A stretch of DNA of 64,000 bases, taken from NCBI GenBank assembly GCA_032620915.1, contig CP136052.1, positions 3,294,001 through 3,358,000 on the forward strand, read 5' to 3'. The translations under genes and the position numbers were made by a program. The notes under the pieces were generated by a model, which saw nothing but the letters and a program-made list of their open reading frames with translations, did no database searches and was not told the DNA's origin. Source of the stretch: Oscillospiraceae bacterium NTUH-002-81 (GTDB taxonomy: Bacteria > Bacillota > Clostridia > Lachnospirales > Lachnospiraceae). Of this stretch, positions 26,755 through 35,946 are shown piece by piece (the first letter of the stretch is position 1; each line of letters opens with the position of its first letter).

Positions 26755-27225
26755 TCAGAGGGTTTCTGCCCGTTCTTCGATATTTCTTCGGAAATTGATG
26801 ACCTCATGATCGTATTCCTTGTCCATATACGGGGAAGTGATCATGAAATCAGCGGTGGCTTTCGTATTGGCGATGGGAATATCGTATACCTGCGCAATAC
26901 GAAGGAGCGCCTTTACGTCCGGGTCGTGAGGCGCTGCGGTCAGCGGGTCAGAAAGGAAGATCACCAGGTCGATCCGGCCCTCTACGATCTTGGCGCCGAT
27001 CTGCTGGTCGCCGCCCAGCGGGCCGCTGTTGTAGCCTTTGACACTTAAGCCGGTCTGGTCTGTGATCATGCGCGCGGTCGTCCCGGTTCCGCACAGATCA
27101 TGCTTTGCAAGAATGTCTTTGTTCGCCCGGCACCACTCGATGAGCTCGTGCTTTTTGCTGTCATGGGCAATGAGCGCAATGCTCTTCTTCACCGGGATTG
27201 TCAGGGTAATAAATGCCTCGTTCAT
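26755..27225 (-). CDS. mgsA: Methylglyoxal synthase
   Basis: 156 residues with all expected active-site residues: AHD (Asp22), GTGTT phosphate loop, GPLGGDQQ (catalytic Asp73), SDPL (Asp93) and PHDPDVKAL (His100, Asp103). It turns dihydroxyacetone phosphate into methylglyoxal and phosphate, a bypass of lower glycolysis. A good AAAAGGAGAG RBS precedes ATG 27225. It lies 72 bases downstream of a transaldolase-family gene on the same strand, so sugar-phosphate metabolism is a shared theme. A second, degenerate copy lies about 1.7 kb away. Confidence 0.95.
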   Translation of the reverse strand: MNEAFITLTIPVKKSIALIAHDSKKHELIEWCRANKDILAKHDLCGTGTTARMITDQTGLSVKGYNSGPLGGDQQIGAKIVEGRIDLVIFLSDPLTAAPHDPDVKALLRIAQVYDIPIANTKATADFMITSPYMDKEYDHEVINFRRNIEERAETL

Positions 27226-27297
27226 CTGTTTCTCTCCTTTTCTTCCGCATATCGAATCACAGGTTCCTTCGTTCCAGTATGTACGTTTTCCCGGAGA

Positions 27298-27951
27298 TTA
27301 GTCGCCGAATACGGCCCGGTAATCTGCCTGGAACTTCTCAATGCCCTGTGCGGTCAGCGGATGCTTGGTCATCTGCTCCAGAACCGCATACGGAACCGTC
27401 GCAATATCAGCGCCTGCCAGTGCACAGTCTGTCACATGGATGGGGTTGCGCACGCTTGCTGCGATGATCTCGGTCTCAATGCCATGGATATTGAAGATCT
27501 CTGCGATGTCGCTGACCAGATCGATGCCCGGCTGGGAAATATCATCCAGACGTCCCAGGAACGGGGATACATAGGTAGCGCCTGCTCTTGCAGCCAGTAA
27601 TGCCTGGTTGGCGGAAAAGATCAGTGTCACGTTGGTCTTGATGCCCTCTTTGGACAGCACCTTGACAGCCTTCAGGCCTTCTACGGTCATCGGGATCTTC
27701 ACTACCATATTCGGGTGGATCGCTGCGATCGCCCTGCCCTCTGCGATCATGCCTTCTGCATCTGTCGTGGTTGCCTTTACCTCGCCGCTGATGGGGCCGT
27801 CTACGATAGATGCGATCTCTGCGATCACCTCTTCAAACACGCGTCCTTCCTTTGCAATGAGAGAAGGGTTGGTGGTCACTCCGCAGATCACCCCCATATC
27901 ATTGGCTTTACGGATGTCCTCCACATTCGCTGTGTCGATAAAAAATCTCAT
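27298..27951 (-). CDS. Fructose-6-phosphate aldolase / small transaldolase (TalC/FSA family)
   Basis: 217 residues, the length of the short transaldolase family. ATG 27951 was chosen because GGAGG lies directly upstream, inside the longer frame. It begins [13 protein letters not shown]. Visible features are [13 protein letters not shown], the Schiff-base lysine segment MVVKIPMT (KIP) and [19 protein letters not shown] and TalC differ by only a few residues, so either aldol cleavage of fructose-6-phosphate or transaldolase activity is possible. Cytoplasmic. Probably cotranscribed with mgsA downstream. Confidence 0.92.
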   Translation of the reverse strand: MRFFIDTANVEDIRKANDMGVICGVTTNPSLIAKEGRVFEEVIAEIASIVDGPISGEVKATTTDAEGMIAEGRAIAAIHPNMVVKIPMTVEGLKAVKVLSKEGIKTNVTLIFSANQALLAARAGATYVSPFLGRLDDISQPGIDLVSDIAEIFNIHGIETEIIAASVRNPIHVTDCALAGADIATVPYAVLEQMTKHPLTAQGIEKFQADYRAVFGD

Positions 27952-28050
27952 GTTATTTTCCTCCATTTCCCATTTCCAGTATAAGTTTCATTCGTAACTT
28001 GATAGTTCCATCATACCATTCTGCTTCTCATTTGTAAAGAAAAACAAAGA

Positions 28051-28084
28051 AGGACCGGGATGCTTTTTCCAGCCGTCCGGTCCT
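28051..28084 (-). terminator. Terminator after the LuxR-type regulator
   Basis: On the minus strand AGGACCGG and CCGGTCCT pair around an A-rich loop, followed by TCTTTGTTTTTC, beginning 11 bases after the regulator stop. Confidence 0.75.
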
Positions 28085-28094
28085 GCCATTTTTA

Positions 28095-28859
28095 CTAATT
28101 TTCTTTTTCTTTTACGAGTTTAAACATCTGCACCCGGTTACGGATGCCCAGCTTTTTGTAAATATTGAGAATGTGTTTTTTCAGCGTGTTGTTGGTGATA
28201 CAGGCGTTCTGACAAATCACGTCCGCCTCCAGGCCGTCCACCAGACAGCGCAGGATCATTTCCTCCCGGCGTGTCAGTCCGTACAGCTCCACACATTCAT
28301 GGACGGTGTGTTTCGGATCGGAGTCCGGATGTTCACTCATATCCTGATACAACCGCAGCGCCAGATGATCCTGGAGCATTTCCAGCACAAACACGTCCTT
28401 GTAACTGAAATCCTCCTTGCCCTGCCTGCGGAACAGGGCCAGTGTCCCGACAGAACGTTTTTCAAAGGCCAGCGATGCATGCAGGGAATAATGCCAGCCA
28501 TTTGGCTGATAAAACTGCTTATAATACTCCGTCTCCTGCCGTTTCTTGTCTTCCATAATGTCCGTCTCCCGGTAAACCCGGCTCTTGCCGTCGAACATCA
28601 GCCCCTTCTGGTAATCCAGCTTCTCGTACAGCCCCACATAATCCTCCCCCAGCTTCTCTGAGAAATTATAACCGGCCATATTTTTCAGAATGCGGGGATC
28701 CTCACTGTCCGTCACAAAAAAATTGGCACTGTCAAAGTCGATGATGAGCAGCAGCTGCTTCAACAGATTCTCCCGCATTTCCTGGGAATCCTTCAGGTAG
28801 TTGATCTGATAAATAATATTGTTAAGAACCATCCAGTCATTTGTCTCTAAAAGTGCCAT
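28095..28859 (-). CDS. LuxR-family transcriptional regulator
   Basis: 254 residues from ATG 28859, chosen because AGGAG lies 11 bases upstream and the longer frame holds the promoter. A GAF-like sensor domain covers about residues 15-165. The C-terminal ~65 residues form a LuxR helix-turn-helix: LTRREEMILRCLVDGLEADV, then CITNNTLKKHILNIYKKLGI. It is alone on its strand and separated from azlCD by a repeat element, so it may regulate azlCD or act in trans. The ligand is unknown. Cytoplasmic. Confidence 0.85.
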   Translation of the reverse strand: MALLETNDWMVLNNIIYQINYLKDSQEMRENLLKQLLLIIDFDSANFFVTDSEDPRILKNMAGYNFSEKLGEDYVGLYEKLDYQKGLMFDGKSRVYRETDIMEDKKRQETEYYKQFYQPNGWHYSLHASLAFEKRSVGTLALFRRQGKEDFSYKDVFVLEMLQDHLALRLYQDMSEHPDSDPKHTVHECVELYGLTRREEMILRCLVDGLEADVICQNACITNNTLKKHILNIYKKLGIRNRVQMFKLVKEKEN

Positions 28860-28935
28860 GGGCAATACACTCCTCTCATAATGAAAAAAGTCCATGCCGG
28901 GGAACTGTATGCTCCTTCGCATGAACTTTTCATAT

Positions 28936-28964
28936 ATTCTAAAATACTTTCTTCCAAAAATCAA
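28936..28964 (-). promoter_or_regulatory. Promoter of the LuxR-type regulator
   Basis: TTGATT (28964-28959) and TAGAAT (28941-28936) with a 17-base spacer on the minus strand, about 75 bases upstream of the chosen ATG. Confidence 0.65.
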
Positions 28965-29007
28965 TACCTTTTTTTGAAAATCTTCTCCTTTTTTAGTATA
29001 ATGACTA

Positions 29008-29164
29008 CCAGTTCACTCGCATATTCTGTGGACAGATTTCGTGCTCGCATGAAAATCTGTCTGCGGAAATATGCGAAGGGAGCGCCTTTTCATGAGCAAA
29101 AGTGAGCTGCGAAGCAGCGGAGAGCATCTCTGATGCGGTTTTGCGAATGGCGCGGGTGAACTGG
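29008..29164 (+). repeat. Multi-hairpin repeat, family 1, copy 2
   Basis: 157 bases bounded by CCAGTTCAC and GTGAACTGG. Inner helices are CGCATATT/AATATGCG with a nested GACAGATTT/AAATCTGTC, GCGCC with GGCGC, GCTGC-GAA-GCAGC and GCATC-TCT-GATGC. It occupies the divergent space between the LuxR gene and azlC, ending 13 bases before the azlC -35 box. Confidence 0.85.
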
Positions 29165-29176
29165 TATTTGCTGTGG

Positions 29177-29205
29177 TTGCCATTCCTATTATTTTTTGAT
29201 AAAAT
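29177..29205 (+). promoter_or_regulatory. Promoter of azlCD
   Basis: TTGCCA (29177-29182) and TAAAAT (29200-29205) with a 17-base spacer, 20 bases before the azlC ATG, immediately after the repeat copy. Confidence 0.75.
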
Positions 29206-29224
29206 ACGGCAGGAGGTTTTTACC

Positions 29225-29929
29225 ATGAAGAAAAAATTACTGTCCTTTGCTTTCCTCACGACTTTGCCGGTCTTTTTCGGCTATCTGTTCCTGGGCATCG
29301 CCTTCGGGCTGCTCCTGGCTGACGCAGGCTACGGCGCCCCCTGGGCCCTTTTTATGAGTATTTTTGTCTATGCCGGTTCCGCCCAGTTCATGCTGGCAGG
29401 CCTTCTCGCAGGAGGCACTTCGATTCTGACTGTTTCCATTATGACATTGCTGATCAACAGCCGCCACATGTTTTACGGGTTGTCTTTTCTGGAAAAATTC
29501 CGCCAGATGGGGCGGCGGTATCCTTACATGGTATTTTCCCTGACCGATGAGACCTATTCCCTGATCTGCTCCCTGAAAGTACCGCCAGAGTATGCCGAAG
29601 ACGATGCCCTGTTCCTGATCTCCCTGCTGGATCATCTCTACTGGATCTTCGGATCCGTGCTGGGCGCCCTGCTGGGACAGATCGTCCCCTTCGACACCAC
29701 CGGCATCGACTTTGCCATGACCGCTCTGTTCATCGTCATTTTCACCGAACAGTGGCTGTCCTATCCTACCCATCTGCCCGCCATCCTCGGCTTCATCTGC
29801 GCTGTCATCAGCCTGGTGATCTTCGGGCCGTCCAACTTCATCCTGCCCGCACTGATCGTCACTGTGACATTGCTGTTTGTCTGCCGCAGGTACCTGGAAC
29901 CATTTACAAAGGAGGAAGAACAAGCATGA
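29225..29929 (+). CDS. azlC: AzlC-family branched-chain amino-acid exporter, large subunit
   Basis: 234 residues from ATG 29225, with AGGAGG 8 bases upstream; the longer frame before it is repeat DNA. About seven hydrophobic segments and the family segments AGSAQFMLAGLL and NSRHMFYGLSF are visible. AzlC works with the small AzlD protein to export branched-chain amino acids (family name LIV-E). The stop overlaps the azlD start (GCATGA), the standard azlCD coupling. Inner-membrane protein. Confidence 0.92.
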   Translation: MKKKLLSFAFLTTLPVFFGYLFLGIAFGLLLADAGYGAPWALFMSIFVYAGSAQFMLAGLLAGGTSILTVSIMTLLINSRHMFYGLSFLEKFRQMGRRYPYMVFSLTDETYSLICSLKVPPEYAEDDALFLISLLDHLYWIFGSVLGALLGQIVPFDTTGIDFAMTALFIVIFTEQWLSYPTHLPAILGFICAVISLVIFGPSNFILPALIVTVTLLFVCRRYLEPFTKEEEQA

Positions 29930-30261
29930 CCCCATTCGACACTCATGCAGCGCTAATCATCGCCGCTGCCGCTATCTGTACTGTTTTCACCCGGGCACTG
30001 CCCTTCCTCTTCTTCGGAGGCAGCCGCGGCATTCCCGGCCCCATCCGTTATCTGGGAAAAATCCTGCCCCCCGCCATCATGGCGGTGCTTGTCGTGTACT
30101 GCCTGAAAAATATTTCCCTTCTGCAGGCCCCTTTTGGCGCCCCGGAGCTGCTGGCCTCAGCTCTCACCGTCATCCTGCATGTATGGAAGCGGAACAACCT
30201 GCTGAGCATCGCCGGCGGAACGATCTGTTATATGCTGTTGGTACAGGTGGTATTTGCGTAA
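29926..30261 (+). CDS. azlD: AzlD-family small subunit of the branched-chain amino-acid exporter
   Basis: 111 residues with three to four hydrophobic helices and the AzlD-typical TRALPFLFFGG segment near the N-terminus. ATG 29926 overlaps the azlC stop by four bases (ATGA), with GGAGGAAG upstream inside azlC. It is the partner of AzlC in branched-chain amino-acid efflux. Nothing follows it on the operon except the separate tRNA transcription unit. Confidence 0.9.
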   Translation: MTPFDTHAALIIAAAAICTVFTRALPFLFFGGSRGIPGPIRYLGKILPPAIMAVLVVYCLKNISLLQAPFGAPELLASALTVILHVWKRNNLLSIAGGTICYMLLVQVVFA

Positions 30262-30312
30262 ATTTGAGGGGATTTTTTGGTGAATTTTTTTATGAAGTTC
30301 TTAAAATAACGC

Positions 30313-30341
30313 TTGCATTTTTTCTATATCCATGATAGAAT
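30313..30341 (+). promoter_or_regulatory. Promoter of the tRNA-Pro gene
   Basis: TTGCAT (30313-30318) and TAGAAT (30336-30341) with a 17-base spacer, 32 bases before the tRNA. Confidence 0.7.
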
Positions 30342-30373
30342 AGATTTGCTTTTGACGAGTAGTTATAAGCAAT

Positions 30374-30447
30374 CGATGCGTGGCTCAGCTTGGTAGAGCA
30401 CTACGTTAGGGACGTAGGGGTCGCAGGTTCAAATCCTGTCGCATCGA
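30374..30447 (+). tRNA. tRNA-Pro (anticodon AGG)
   Basis: A 74-base cloverleaf with perfect 7-base acceptor stem CGATGCG/CGCATCG, D-arm with GGTAGAGC, anticodon stem CTACG/CGTAG with loop TTAGGGA (anticodon AGG, proline) and T-arm GCAGGTTCAAATCCTGT. CCA is not encoded. T-rich sequence follows directly. A34 is unusual for bacterial proline tRNAs. Confidence 0.93.
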
Positions 30448-30489
30448 TTTTTTTATTGCCCGGATATCTGCCATTCCGGCATTCCTGTT

Positions 30490-31272
30490 TTATGTGCCAA
30501 GCGCCACATCCAGCATCATCATGATGCTGAAGCCTGCGGCAAAGAAGATGGCACCTCTGTTTTTATCTTTTTCCCGCGCCATTTCCGGGATCAGTTCTTC
30601 CACCACGACATAAAACATAGCACCTGCAGCAAAACTCAGCAGATAAGGCAATGCTGCTGCCATCATCTGCGCTGCCGCCATCGTCACCCCGGCACCAACA
30701 GGCTCTACCACGCCGGACAGGACGCCGCTGCCAAACGCTTTTCCTTTGCTCATTCCTTCTGCCCGAAGCGGAAGTGAAATGATCGCACCCTCCGGAAAAT
30801 TCTGAACAGCGATTCCCATGGATAAAGCCAGTGCCCCGGCCATGGTGATCTGTACATTTCCCGAAAGATACCCTGCATATGCCACACCAACCGCAATCCC
30901 TTCCGGAATATTATGAAGGGTTACTGCCAATACCATCATCCTTGTCCGCTGAGGCTGACTTTGGGAAATCATAGCCTCCCCACTTTTTACACACAGGCAC
31001 CTGACCATTTGATCAAGCAGCAGTAATGACAGAATGCCCGCCCAGAATCCAAGAAAAGCCGGCAGAAACGAAAATCTTCCCAGGGACATTGACTGCTCAA
31101 TGGCAGGAAGCAGCAGACTCCACACAGAGGCAGCAACCATCACACCGGCAGCAAATCCCTGCAGTGCGCACTGCACCATGTCATCCAGCGCCTTTTTCAT
31201 AAAGAACACACACGCCGCACCAAGCGTTGTACCAAAAAACGGAAGAAGTATTCCATAAAAGATCTGCAGCAT
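30490..31272 (-). CDS. ZIP-family divalent metal transporter
   Basis: 260 residues from ATG 31272, placed 11 bases after AAGGAGG; an upstream in-frame ATG overlaps that RBS. About eight hydrophobic helices. The metal-site helices are HNIPEGIAVG and NFPEGAIISLPLRAEG, with a GVVEPVGA segment, the pattern of ZupT/GufA-type ZIPs that import zinc, iron or manganese. It lacks a His-rich loop. It lies between the tRNA and the V-ATPase terminator and seems to be its own unit. Metal preference unknown. Confidence 0.9.
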   Translation of the reverse strand: MLQIFYGILLPFFGTTLGAACVFFMKKALDDMVQCALQGFAAGVMVAASVWSLLLPAIEQSMSLGRFSFLPAFLGFWAGILSLLLLDQMVRCLCVKSGEAMISQSQPQRTRMMVLAVTLHNIPEGIAVGVAYAGYLSGNVQITMAGALALSMGIAVQNFPEGAIISLPLRAEGMSKGKAFGSGVLSGVVEPVGAGVTMAAAQMMAAALPYLLSFAAGAMFYVVVEELIPEMAREKDKNRGAIFFAAGFSIMMMLDVALGT

Positions 31273-31343
31273 AGAGAGGGGAACCTCCTTCATGAATCAT
31301 ATCAGTTAAATATATGCAAAAGATACGCTGCAAGACACGCCGA

Positions 31344-31386
31344 AAAAGAGCCGATCGACCCTGCACCTGGGTCTTTCGGCTCTTTT
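31344..31386 (-). terminator. Terminator of the V-type ATPase operon
   Basis: AAAAGAGCCGA.TCGACCC and GGGTC.TTTCGGCTCTTTT form a long stem. On the minus strand the 3' side reads GGCTCTTTTTC, 60 bases after the atpD stop. Confidence 0.85.
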
Positions 31387-31446
31387 CTAAAAAGATATTC
31401 TTCCTGATTGCTTTTCTTTTTCGTTTCCGGGCAAAAATCCGCTCTC

Positions 31447-32142
31447 TTAACCCGCAAACGCTTCCAGAGACTCTTTGTCTCTTTCCCGCTTCTCCTCGAT
31501 TGCCTCTTTTACCATCATATCTTTTACCTTCATCAGACGGGTCTGGTTGCCTCGCTCGTCCTCATCCAGCTTCATAGAGATATAACGGATGGTCTCCTCA
31601 TACTGAGGGATTTTCACATACTCCAGCGCATTGACACGGCGGCGGGTCTTTTCGATCTCATCGGAAAGCATCCCGGCCTCCTTTTCCATAGCCGCCAGCT
31701 CCAGCATCTTCGGAAAGATTTCCGAGAGCTTCTCGATGGCGGTATCCAGTTCACCGGAGGTATTGGCGAAACCATAGGGGAAGACGTTTCCTTCCGCTCC
31801 TGCGCCGTTTTCGGTCTCGAAATCGAAAACAGGAACGTCCACACTCATGATGTTCTTACTGCCCACGGTCAGAGACACGCCCTGCTTGGGATACATGAGC
31901 GCCTCCTCCATCATGGCCGGTGTCATTACGGCACTGGCGATGGAGAAGCTTGCATATACCTCCATCAGCTGGGCTTCCACTTCCTCACGGAGCCGTTTGT
32001 TCTCACGGGCCAGCTCCAGGAAGCGCTTCATCAGCTCATCCCGCTTATCCTTCATCAGCTTGTGGCCGCGGACAGCGACCTTCATCTGTTTTTTCAGGTT
32101 GGTAAGCACCATTCGGGTGGGATTCACATTTAATCTTGCCAT
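31447..32142 (-). CDS. atpD: V-type ATPase subunit D (central stalk)
   Basis: 231 residues starting MARLNVNPTRM, with long N- and C-terminal alpha-helices (about 10-75 and 130-215) typical of the rotor shaft. It turns inside the A3B3 hexamer together with subunit F. Last gene of the operon, but separated from atpB by 331 bases that carry two tandem repeat units, whereas the other genes in the operon overlap or nearly touch. A strong terminator follows. Confidence 0.93.
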   Translation of the reverse strand: MARLNVNPTRMVLTNLKKQMKVAVRGHKLMKDKRDELMKRFLELARENKRLREEVEAQLMEVYASFSIASAVMTPAMMEEALMYPKQGVSLTVGSKNIMSVDVPVFDFETENGAGAEGNVFPYGFANTSGELDTAIEKLSEIFPKMLELAAMEKEAGMLSDEIEKTRRRVNALEYVKIPQYEETIRYISMKLDEDERGNQTRLMKVKDMMVKEAIEEKRERDKESLEAFAG

Positions 32143-32185
32143 CTTCTCACCTTCCTTACTATGACTGTTAATAATATATCCGGCC

Positions 32186-32450
32186 TTCTACGGCATGCGT
32201 CAGCTCACGCCCTCTTGCAGCCGTCGCTGCGGGCGTTCGCTGATGGCTGATCGCCATATAAAAAGCTTCGTCCATCCCACGCTCTGGATGCAAGCATCCT
32301 CACGCGAAATGACTTTACTTCATATGGCTTTCTACGGCATGCGTCAGCTCACACCCTCTTGCAGCCGTCGCTGCGGGCGTTCGCTGATGGCTGATCGCCA
32401 TATAAAAAGCTTCGTCCATCCCACGCTCTGGATGCAAGCATCCTCACGCG
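32186..32450. repeat. Tandem pair of ~121-base repeats (family 2) inside the V-ATPase operon
   Basis: Two units, 32186-32306 and 32330-32450 (period 144 bases), are identical except for one base (ACGCCC versus ACACCC). Each holds a GGATGC-TT-GCATCC hairpin (minus strand), a GCAGC/GCTGC hairpin and a GCATGC box. The whole 331-base gap between the atpB and atpD genes contains nothing else. Open frames across it are translations of the repeat. Confidence 0.9.
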
Positions 32451-32473
32451 TGATGGCCTTGCTTTTTGCATGC

Positions 32474-33850
32474 CTAGACAGGTTGGTCATAGTATTTATC
32501 CAGGTATTCGTCACGGATACGCTTGAGCTCTGCCCTGGGCATGTCACGCAGCAGCTTCCAGCCGATCTCCAGCGTTTCCTCGATGGGACGGTTGGTCTCG
32601 TAGCCCTGGGATACATATTCTTTCTCGAATGCGTCTGCAAATTTTGCATACATCTTATCCACATCACTGAGAGCTGCCTCACCCAGGATGGACATGAGCT
32701 CTTTACACTCTTTGCCTCGCGCATAAGCGGCAAACAGCTGGTTCATGGTGTCTGCGTGGTCTTCTCTTGTCTTGCCCTTACCGATACCTTTATCCTTCAG
32801 ACGGGACAGGGACGGCAGTACGTCGATGGGCGGCTTCACACCTTTACGGTACAGCTCACGGGAAAGAATGATCTGTCCCTCTGTGATGTATCCGGTCAGG
32901 TCAGGGATGGGATGGGTCTTGTCATCCTCAGGCATGGTCAGGATCGGGATCATGGTGATGGAACCGTCGATGCCTTTCTTTCTTCCGGCACGCTCATACA
33001 TGGTAGCCAGGTCGGTGTACAGGTAACCCGGGTATCCACGACGGCCGGGAACCTCTTTCCGGGCTGCGGAGATCTCACGCAGTGCTTCGGCGTAGTTGGT
33101 GATATCTGTCATGATGACCAGTACGTGCATGTGCTGCTCGAAAGCCAGATACTCGGCAGCGGTCAGCGCCATACGGGGGGTTGCGATACGCTCAACGGCC
33201 GGGTCGTTTGCCAGGTTCATGAACATGACGGTACGGTCGATGGCGCCGGTCCGACGGAAGTCGGAAATGAAGAAGTCTGCTTCCTCATAAGTAATACCGA
33301 TGGCTGCGAATACAACGGCAAAGTTACTGTCTGTATTCAGCACCTTTGCCTGACGGGCGATCTGTGCGGCCAGCTCTGCGTGGGGCAGACCGGATCCGGA
33401 GAAAATCGGAAGCTTCTGTCCACGAACCAGCGTGTTCAGTCCGTCGATGGCAGATACACCGGTCTGGATGAACTCGGACGGGTAGTCACGGGCTGCCGGG
33501 TTCATGGGCAGGCCGTTCATGTCAGCCATTTTGTCCGGGATGATCTCCGGGCCACCGTCAATGGGGTGTCCCATACCATCGAAGACACGGCCCAGCATAT
33601 CCGGGGATACGGCCAGTTCAATGCCGTGGCCCAGGAAACGAACCTTGCTCTCTGCCAGGTTGATACCGGCGGAGTTCTCAAACAGCTGTACCAGTACGTT
33701 GTTGCCGTTGATCTCCAGAACACGGCAGTGGCGGATGTCGCCGTTGGGGAGCTCGATCTCACCCAGCTCGTCGTATCCGACGCCTTCTACTCCTTTCACC
33801 AGCATCAGCGGGCCGGTAACTTCGGATATGGTCTTATATTCTTTCAACAT
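32474..33850 (-). CDS. atpB: V-type ATPase subunit B (non-catalytic)
   Basis: 458 residues. It begins [14 protein letters not shown] and contains the B-type segments [24 protein letters not shown] and [15 protein letters not shown] (degenerate P-loop without GKT), plus [24 protein letters not shown]. It alternates with subunit A in the A3B3 head. ATG 33850 overlaps the subunit A stop by one base, showing tight coupling. The repeat pair begins 24 bases past its stop. Confidence 0.96.
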   Translation of the reverse strand: MLKEYKTISEVTGPLMLVKGVEGVGYDELGEIELPNGDIRHCRVLEINGNNVLVQLFENSAGINLAESKVRFLGHGIELAVSPDMLGRVFDGMGHPIDGGPEIIPDKMADMNGLPMNPAARDYPSEFIQTGVSAIDGLNTLVRGQKLPIFSGSGLPHAELAAQIARQAKVLNTDSNFAVVFAAIGITYEEADFFISDFRRTGAIDRTVMFMNLANDPAVERIATPRMALTAAEYLAFEQHMHVLVIMTDITNYAEALREISAARKEVPGRRGYPGYLYTDLATMYERAGRKKGIDGSITMIPILTMPEDDKTHPIPDLTGYITEGQIILSRELYRKGVKPPIDVLPSLSRLKDKGIGKGKTREDHADTMNQLFAAYARGKECKELMSILGEAALSDVDKMYAKFADAFEKEYVSQGYETNRPIEETLEIGWKLLRDMPRAELKRIRDEYLDKYYDQPV

Positions 33851-35622
33851 TATTCCTCTGCCTCCTTCCCGATCAGCTCATGAAGGGAATCCTGTAAAAT
33901 CGTCTGGATCCGTTCAAACTCACCGTCAACCTTGTCTTCTGTCACATATTTGTAACGGCCGATCTCCTCGCGGACTTCCAGTGCGGAAATCTTGTTGAAG
34001 TCTGCGCCGTTTTTCAGTGCCTCCAGTCCCTCTTCGTAGAACAGAAGAACGGATTTCAGCATCTTGTACTGCTTGTTCATGGAGGTGTAAGTATCTACCT
34101 CATGGAAGGAGTTCTGATGCAGATAGTCCTCACGGATCATCTTACAGGTCTCCAGCTTCAGGCGGTCAGTTGCGGACAGTCCGTCCACGCCGACCAGCTG
34201 TACGATCTCGTTCAGCTCTGCCTCATCCTGCAGAAGGCTTAATGCCTGTGCACGAAGCTCCGGGAATTCCTTATTTACATGCTCTGCATACCACTTGTTC
34301 AGACGGTCGGAATACAGAGAGTAGCTGTTCAGCCAGTTGATGGCCGGGAAATGACGCTTGTATGCCAGAGAGGAATCCAGGCACCAGAATACCTTGACGA
34401 TACGAAGGGTTGCCTGGGATACCGGCTCGGATGTATCACCACCCGGAGGGGATACCGCACCGATGGCGGACAGGGCACCTTCTCTGCCCTCTTTGCCCAG
34501 GCTGATGACCTTACCTGCTCTCTCATAGAACTGTGCCAGACGGGAACCCAGGTATGCCGGGTAACCTTCCTCACCGGGCATCTCCTCCAGACGGCCGGAC
34601 ATCTCACGGAGAGCCTCGGCCCAACGAGAGGTGGAGTCTGCCATCAGGGCTACGGAATACCCCATGTCACGGAAATACTCTGCAATGGTGATACCTGTAT
34701 AAATAGAAGCCTCACGGGCTGCAACCGGCATATCGGAGGTGTTGGCGATGAGGACGGTTCTCTTCATCAGGCTCTCTCCGGTCTTGGGGTCTTTCAGCTC
34801 CGGGAACTCCATCAGTACGTCGGTCATCTCGTTACCACGCTCGCCGCAGCCGATGTAAACAACGATGTCTGCGTCAGCCCATTTTGCCAGCTGATGCTGG
34901 GTTACCGTCTTACCGGAGCCGAACGGTCCGGGGATGGCTGCCACACCGCCCTTGGCGATGGGGAACATGGTATCGATAACACGCTGTCCTGTGATCAGCG
35001 GTGTCTCGGGAACCAGCTTGGTCTTATACGGACGGCTCACACGAACCGGCCATTTCTGCATGAGCGTCAGCTTCTCTTCTGTGCCGTCGGGTTTTTCCAC
35101 CACGCACACGGTCTCCTCTACGGTGTAGGAACCGGAAGCAATGCTCTTGATCTTACCTCTCACACGGTAAGGCACCATGATCCGCTGCTCAACTACAGCA
35201 GTCTCCTGTACAGTACCGATGATATCTCCTGCCTCTACCTCGTCACCGACAGACGCCGTAGCCACGAACTCCCATTTTTTCTCACGATCCAGCGCCGGAA
35301 CGGAAATACCTCTTGTGATGTTCGGTCCGGATAATTCCATCATGCCCTTCAGCGGTCTCTGGATACCATCGTACATGGTCTCGATCAGTCCGGGTCCGAG
35401 TTCTACGGAAAGCGGTGCTCCCGTGGAATACACGCTGGATCCCGGTTTCAGACCTGCAGTCTCCTCATATACCTGTATGGATGCCATGCCGTCGCGCATC
35501 TCGATGATCTCTCCGATCAGGTTCTGCTCGCCGACACGAACCACATCAAACATATCCGCGTCCTGCATGCCTTCTGCAACAACAAGCGGGCCGGATATCT
35601 TAACAATCTTTCCCTGCGTCAT
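33850..35622 (-). CDS. atpA: V-type ATPase subunit A (catalytic)
   Basis: 590 residues. The Walker A loop [11 protein letters not shown] lies near residue 230, followed by [11 protein letters not shown] with the catalytic Glu, and later [15 protein letters not shown] (Walker B region). The non-homologous insert typical of A/V-type A subunits (about 110-200) is present. It hydrolyses or makes ATP in the A3B3 head, coupled to ion movement through the membrane ring. The gene starts right after subunit F. Confidence 0.97.
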   Translation of the reverse strand: MTQGKIVKISGPLVVAEGMQDADMFDVVRVGEQNLIGEIIEMRDGMASIQVYEETAGLKPGSSVYSTGAPLSVELGPGLIETMYDGIQRPLKGMMELSGPNITRGISVPALDREKKWEFVATASVGDEVEAGDIIGTVQETAVVEQRIMVPYRVRGKIKSIASGSYTVEETVCVVEKPDGTEEKLTLMQKWPVRVSRPYKTKLVPETPLITGQRVIDTMFPIAKGGVAAIPGPFGSGKTVTQHQLAKWADADIVVYIGCGERGNEMTDVLMEFPELKDPKTGESLMKRTVLIANTSDMPVAAREASIYTGITIAEYFRDMGYSVALMADSTSRWAEALREMSGRLEEMPGEEGYPAYLGSRLAQFYERAGKVISLGKEGREGALSAIGAVSPPGGDTSEPVSQATLRIVKVFWCLDSSLAYKRHFPAINWLNSYSLYSDRLNKWYAEHVNKEFPELRAQALSLLQDEAELNEIVQLVGVDGLSATDRLKLETCKMIREDYLHQNSFHEVDTYTSMNKQYKMLKSVLLFYEEGLEALKNGADFNKISALEVREEIGRYKYVTEDKVDGEFERIQTILQDSLHELIGKEAEE

Positions 35623-35946
35623 CTACCTGTCACCTCCAAATAAAATATCTGCACCAACGGCCCGTTCCACAGACTTCTTTACATTGGCAATGCCGATGCC
35701 GAAGTTGCCGTCCACGCCGGGGATCGGGATGATGGCAGGGGTACGTTCACTGACATACCGGTCCATCTCCTCCTGCAGCTCCTGACAGAACCGCTCCGTG
35801 ATGTAGATAATCCCATATCCTTCTTTTGCAATCTGATGAAGCTTTGCTGCGGCCTCCTCTGCCGTATTGCAGGCAAACACATCGAGGCCGAACGCCTTGA
35901 ATCCCAGGATGCTCGTGGCATCCCCGATCACTCCTATTTTAGCCAT
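35623..35946 (-). CDS. atpF: V-type ATPase subunit F
   Basis: 107 residues, beginning MAKIGVIGDATSILGFKAFGLDVF, the standard N-terminus of V-type subunit F, a small Rossmann-like protein that binds subunit D in the central stalk. It overlaps the end of subunit C by 8 bases and abuts subunit A. Length normal. Confidence 0.93.
   Translation of the reverse strand: MAKIGVIGDATSILGFKAFGLDVFACNTAEEAAAKLHQIAKEGYGIIYITERFCQELQEEMDRYVSERTPAIIPIPGVDGNFGIGIANVKKSVERAVGADILFGGDR

Noticed and set aside
29102..29224. N-terminal extension of azlC into the upstream repeat
   Set aside because: The RBS and promoter sit just before ATG 29225; the extension is repeat DNA.
32195..33883. 562-codon plus-strand frame starting in the tandem repeats
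   Set aside because: It translates the repeat twice and then runs antisense to atpB; no independent support.
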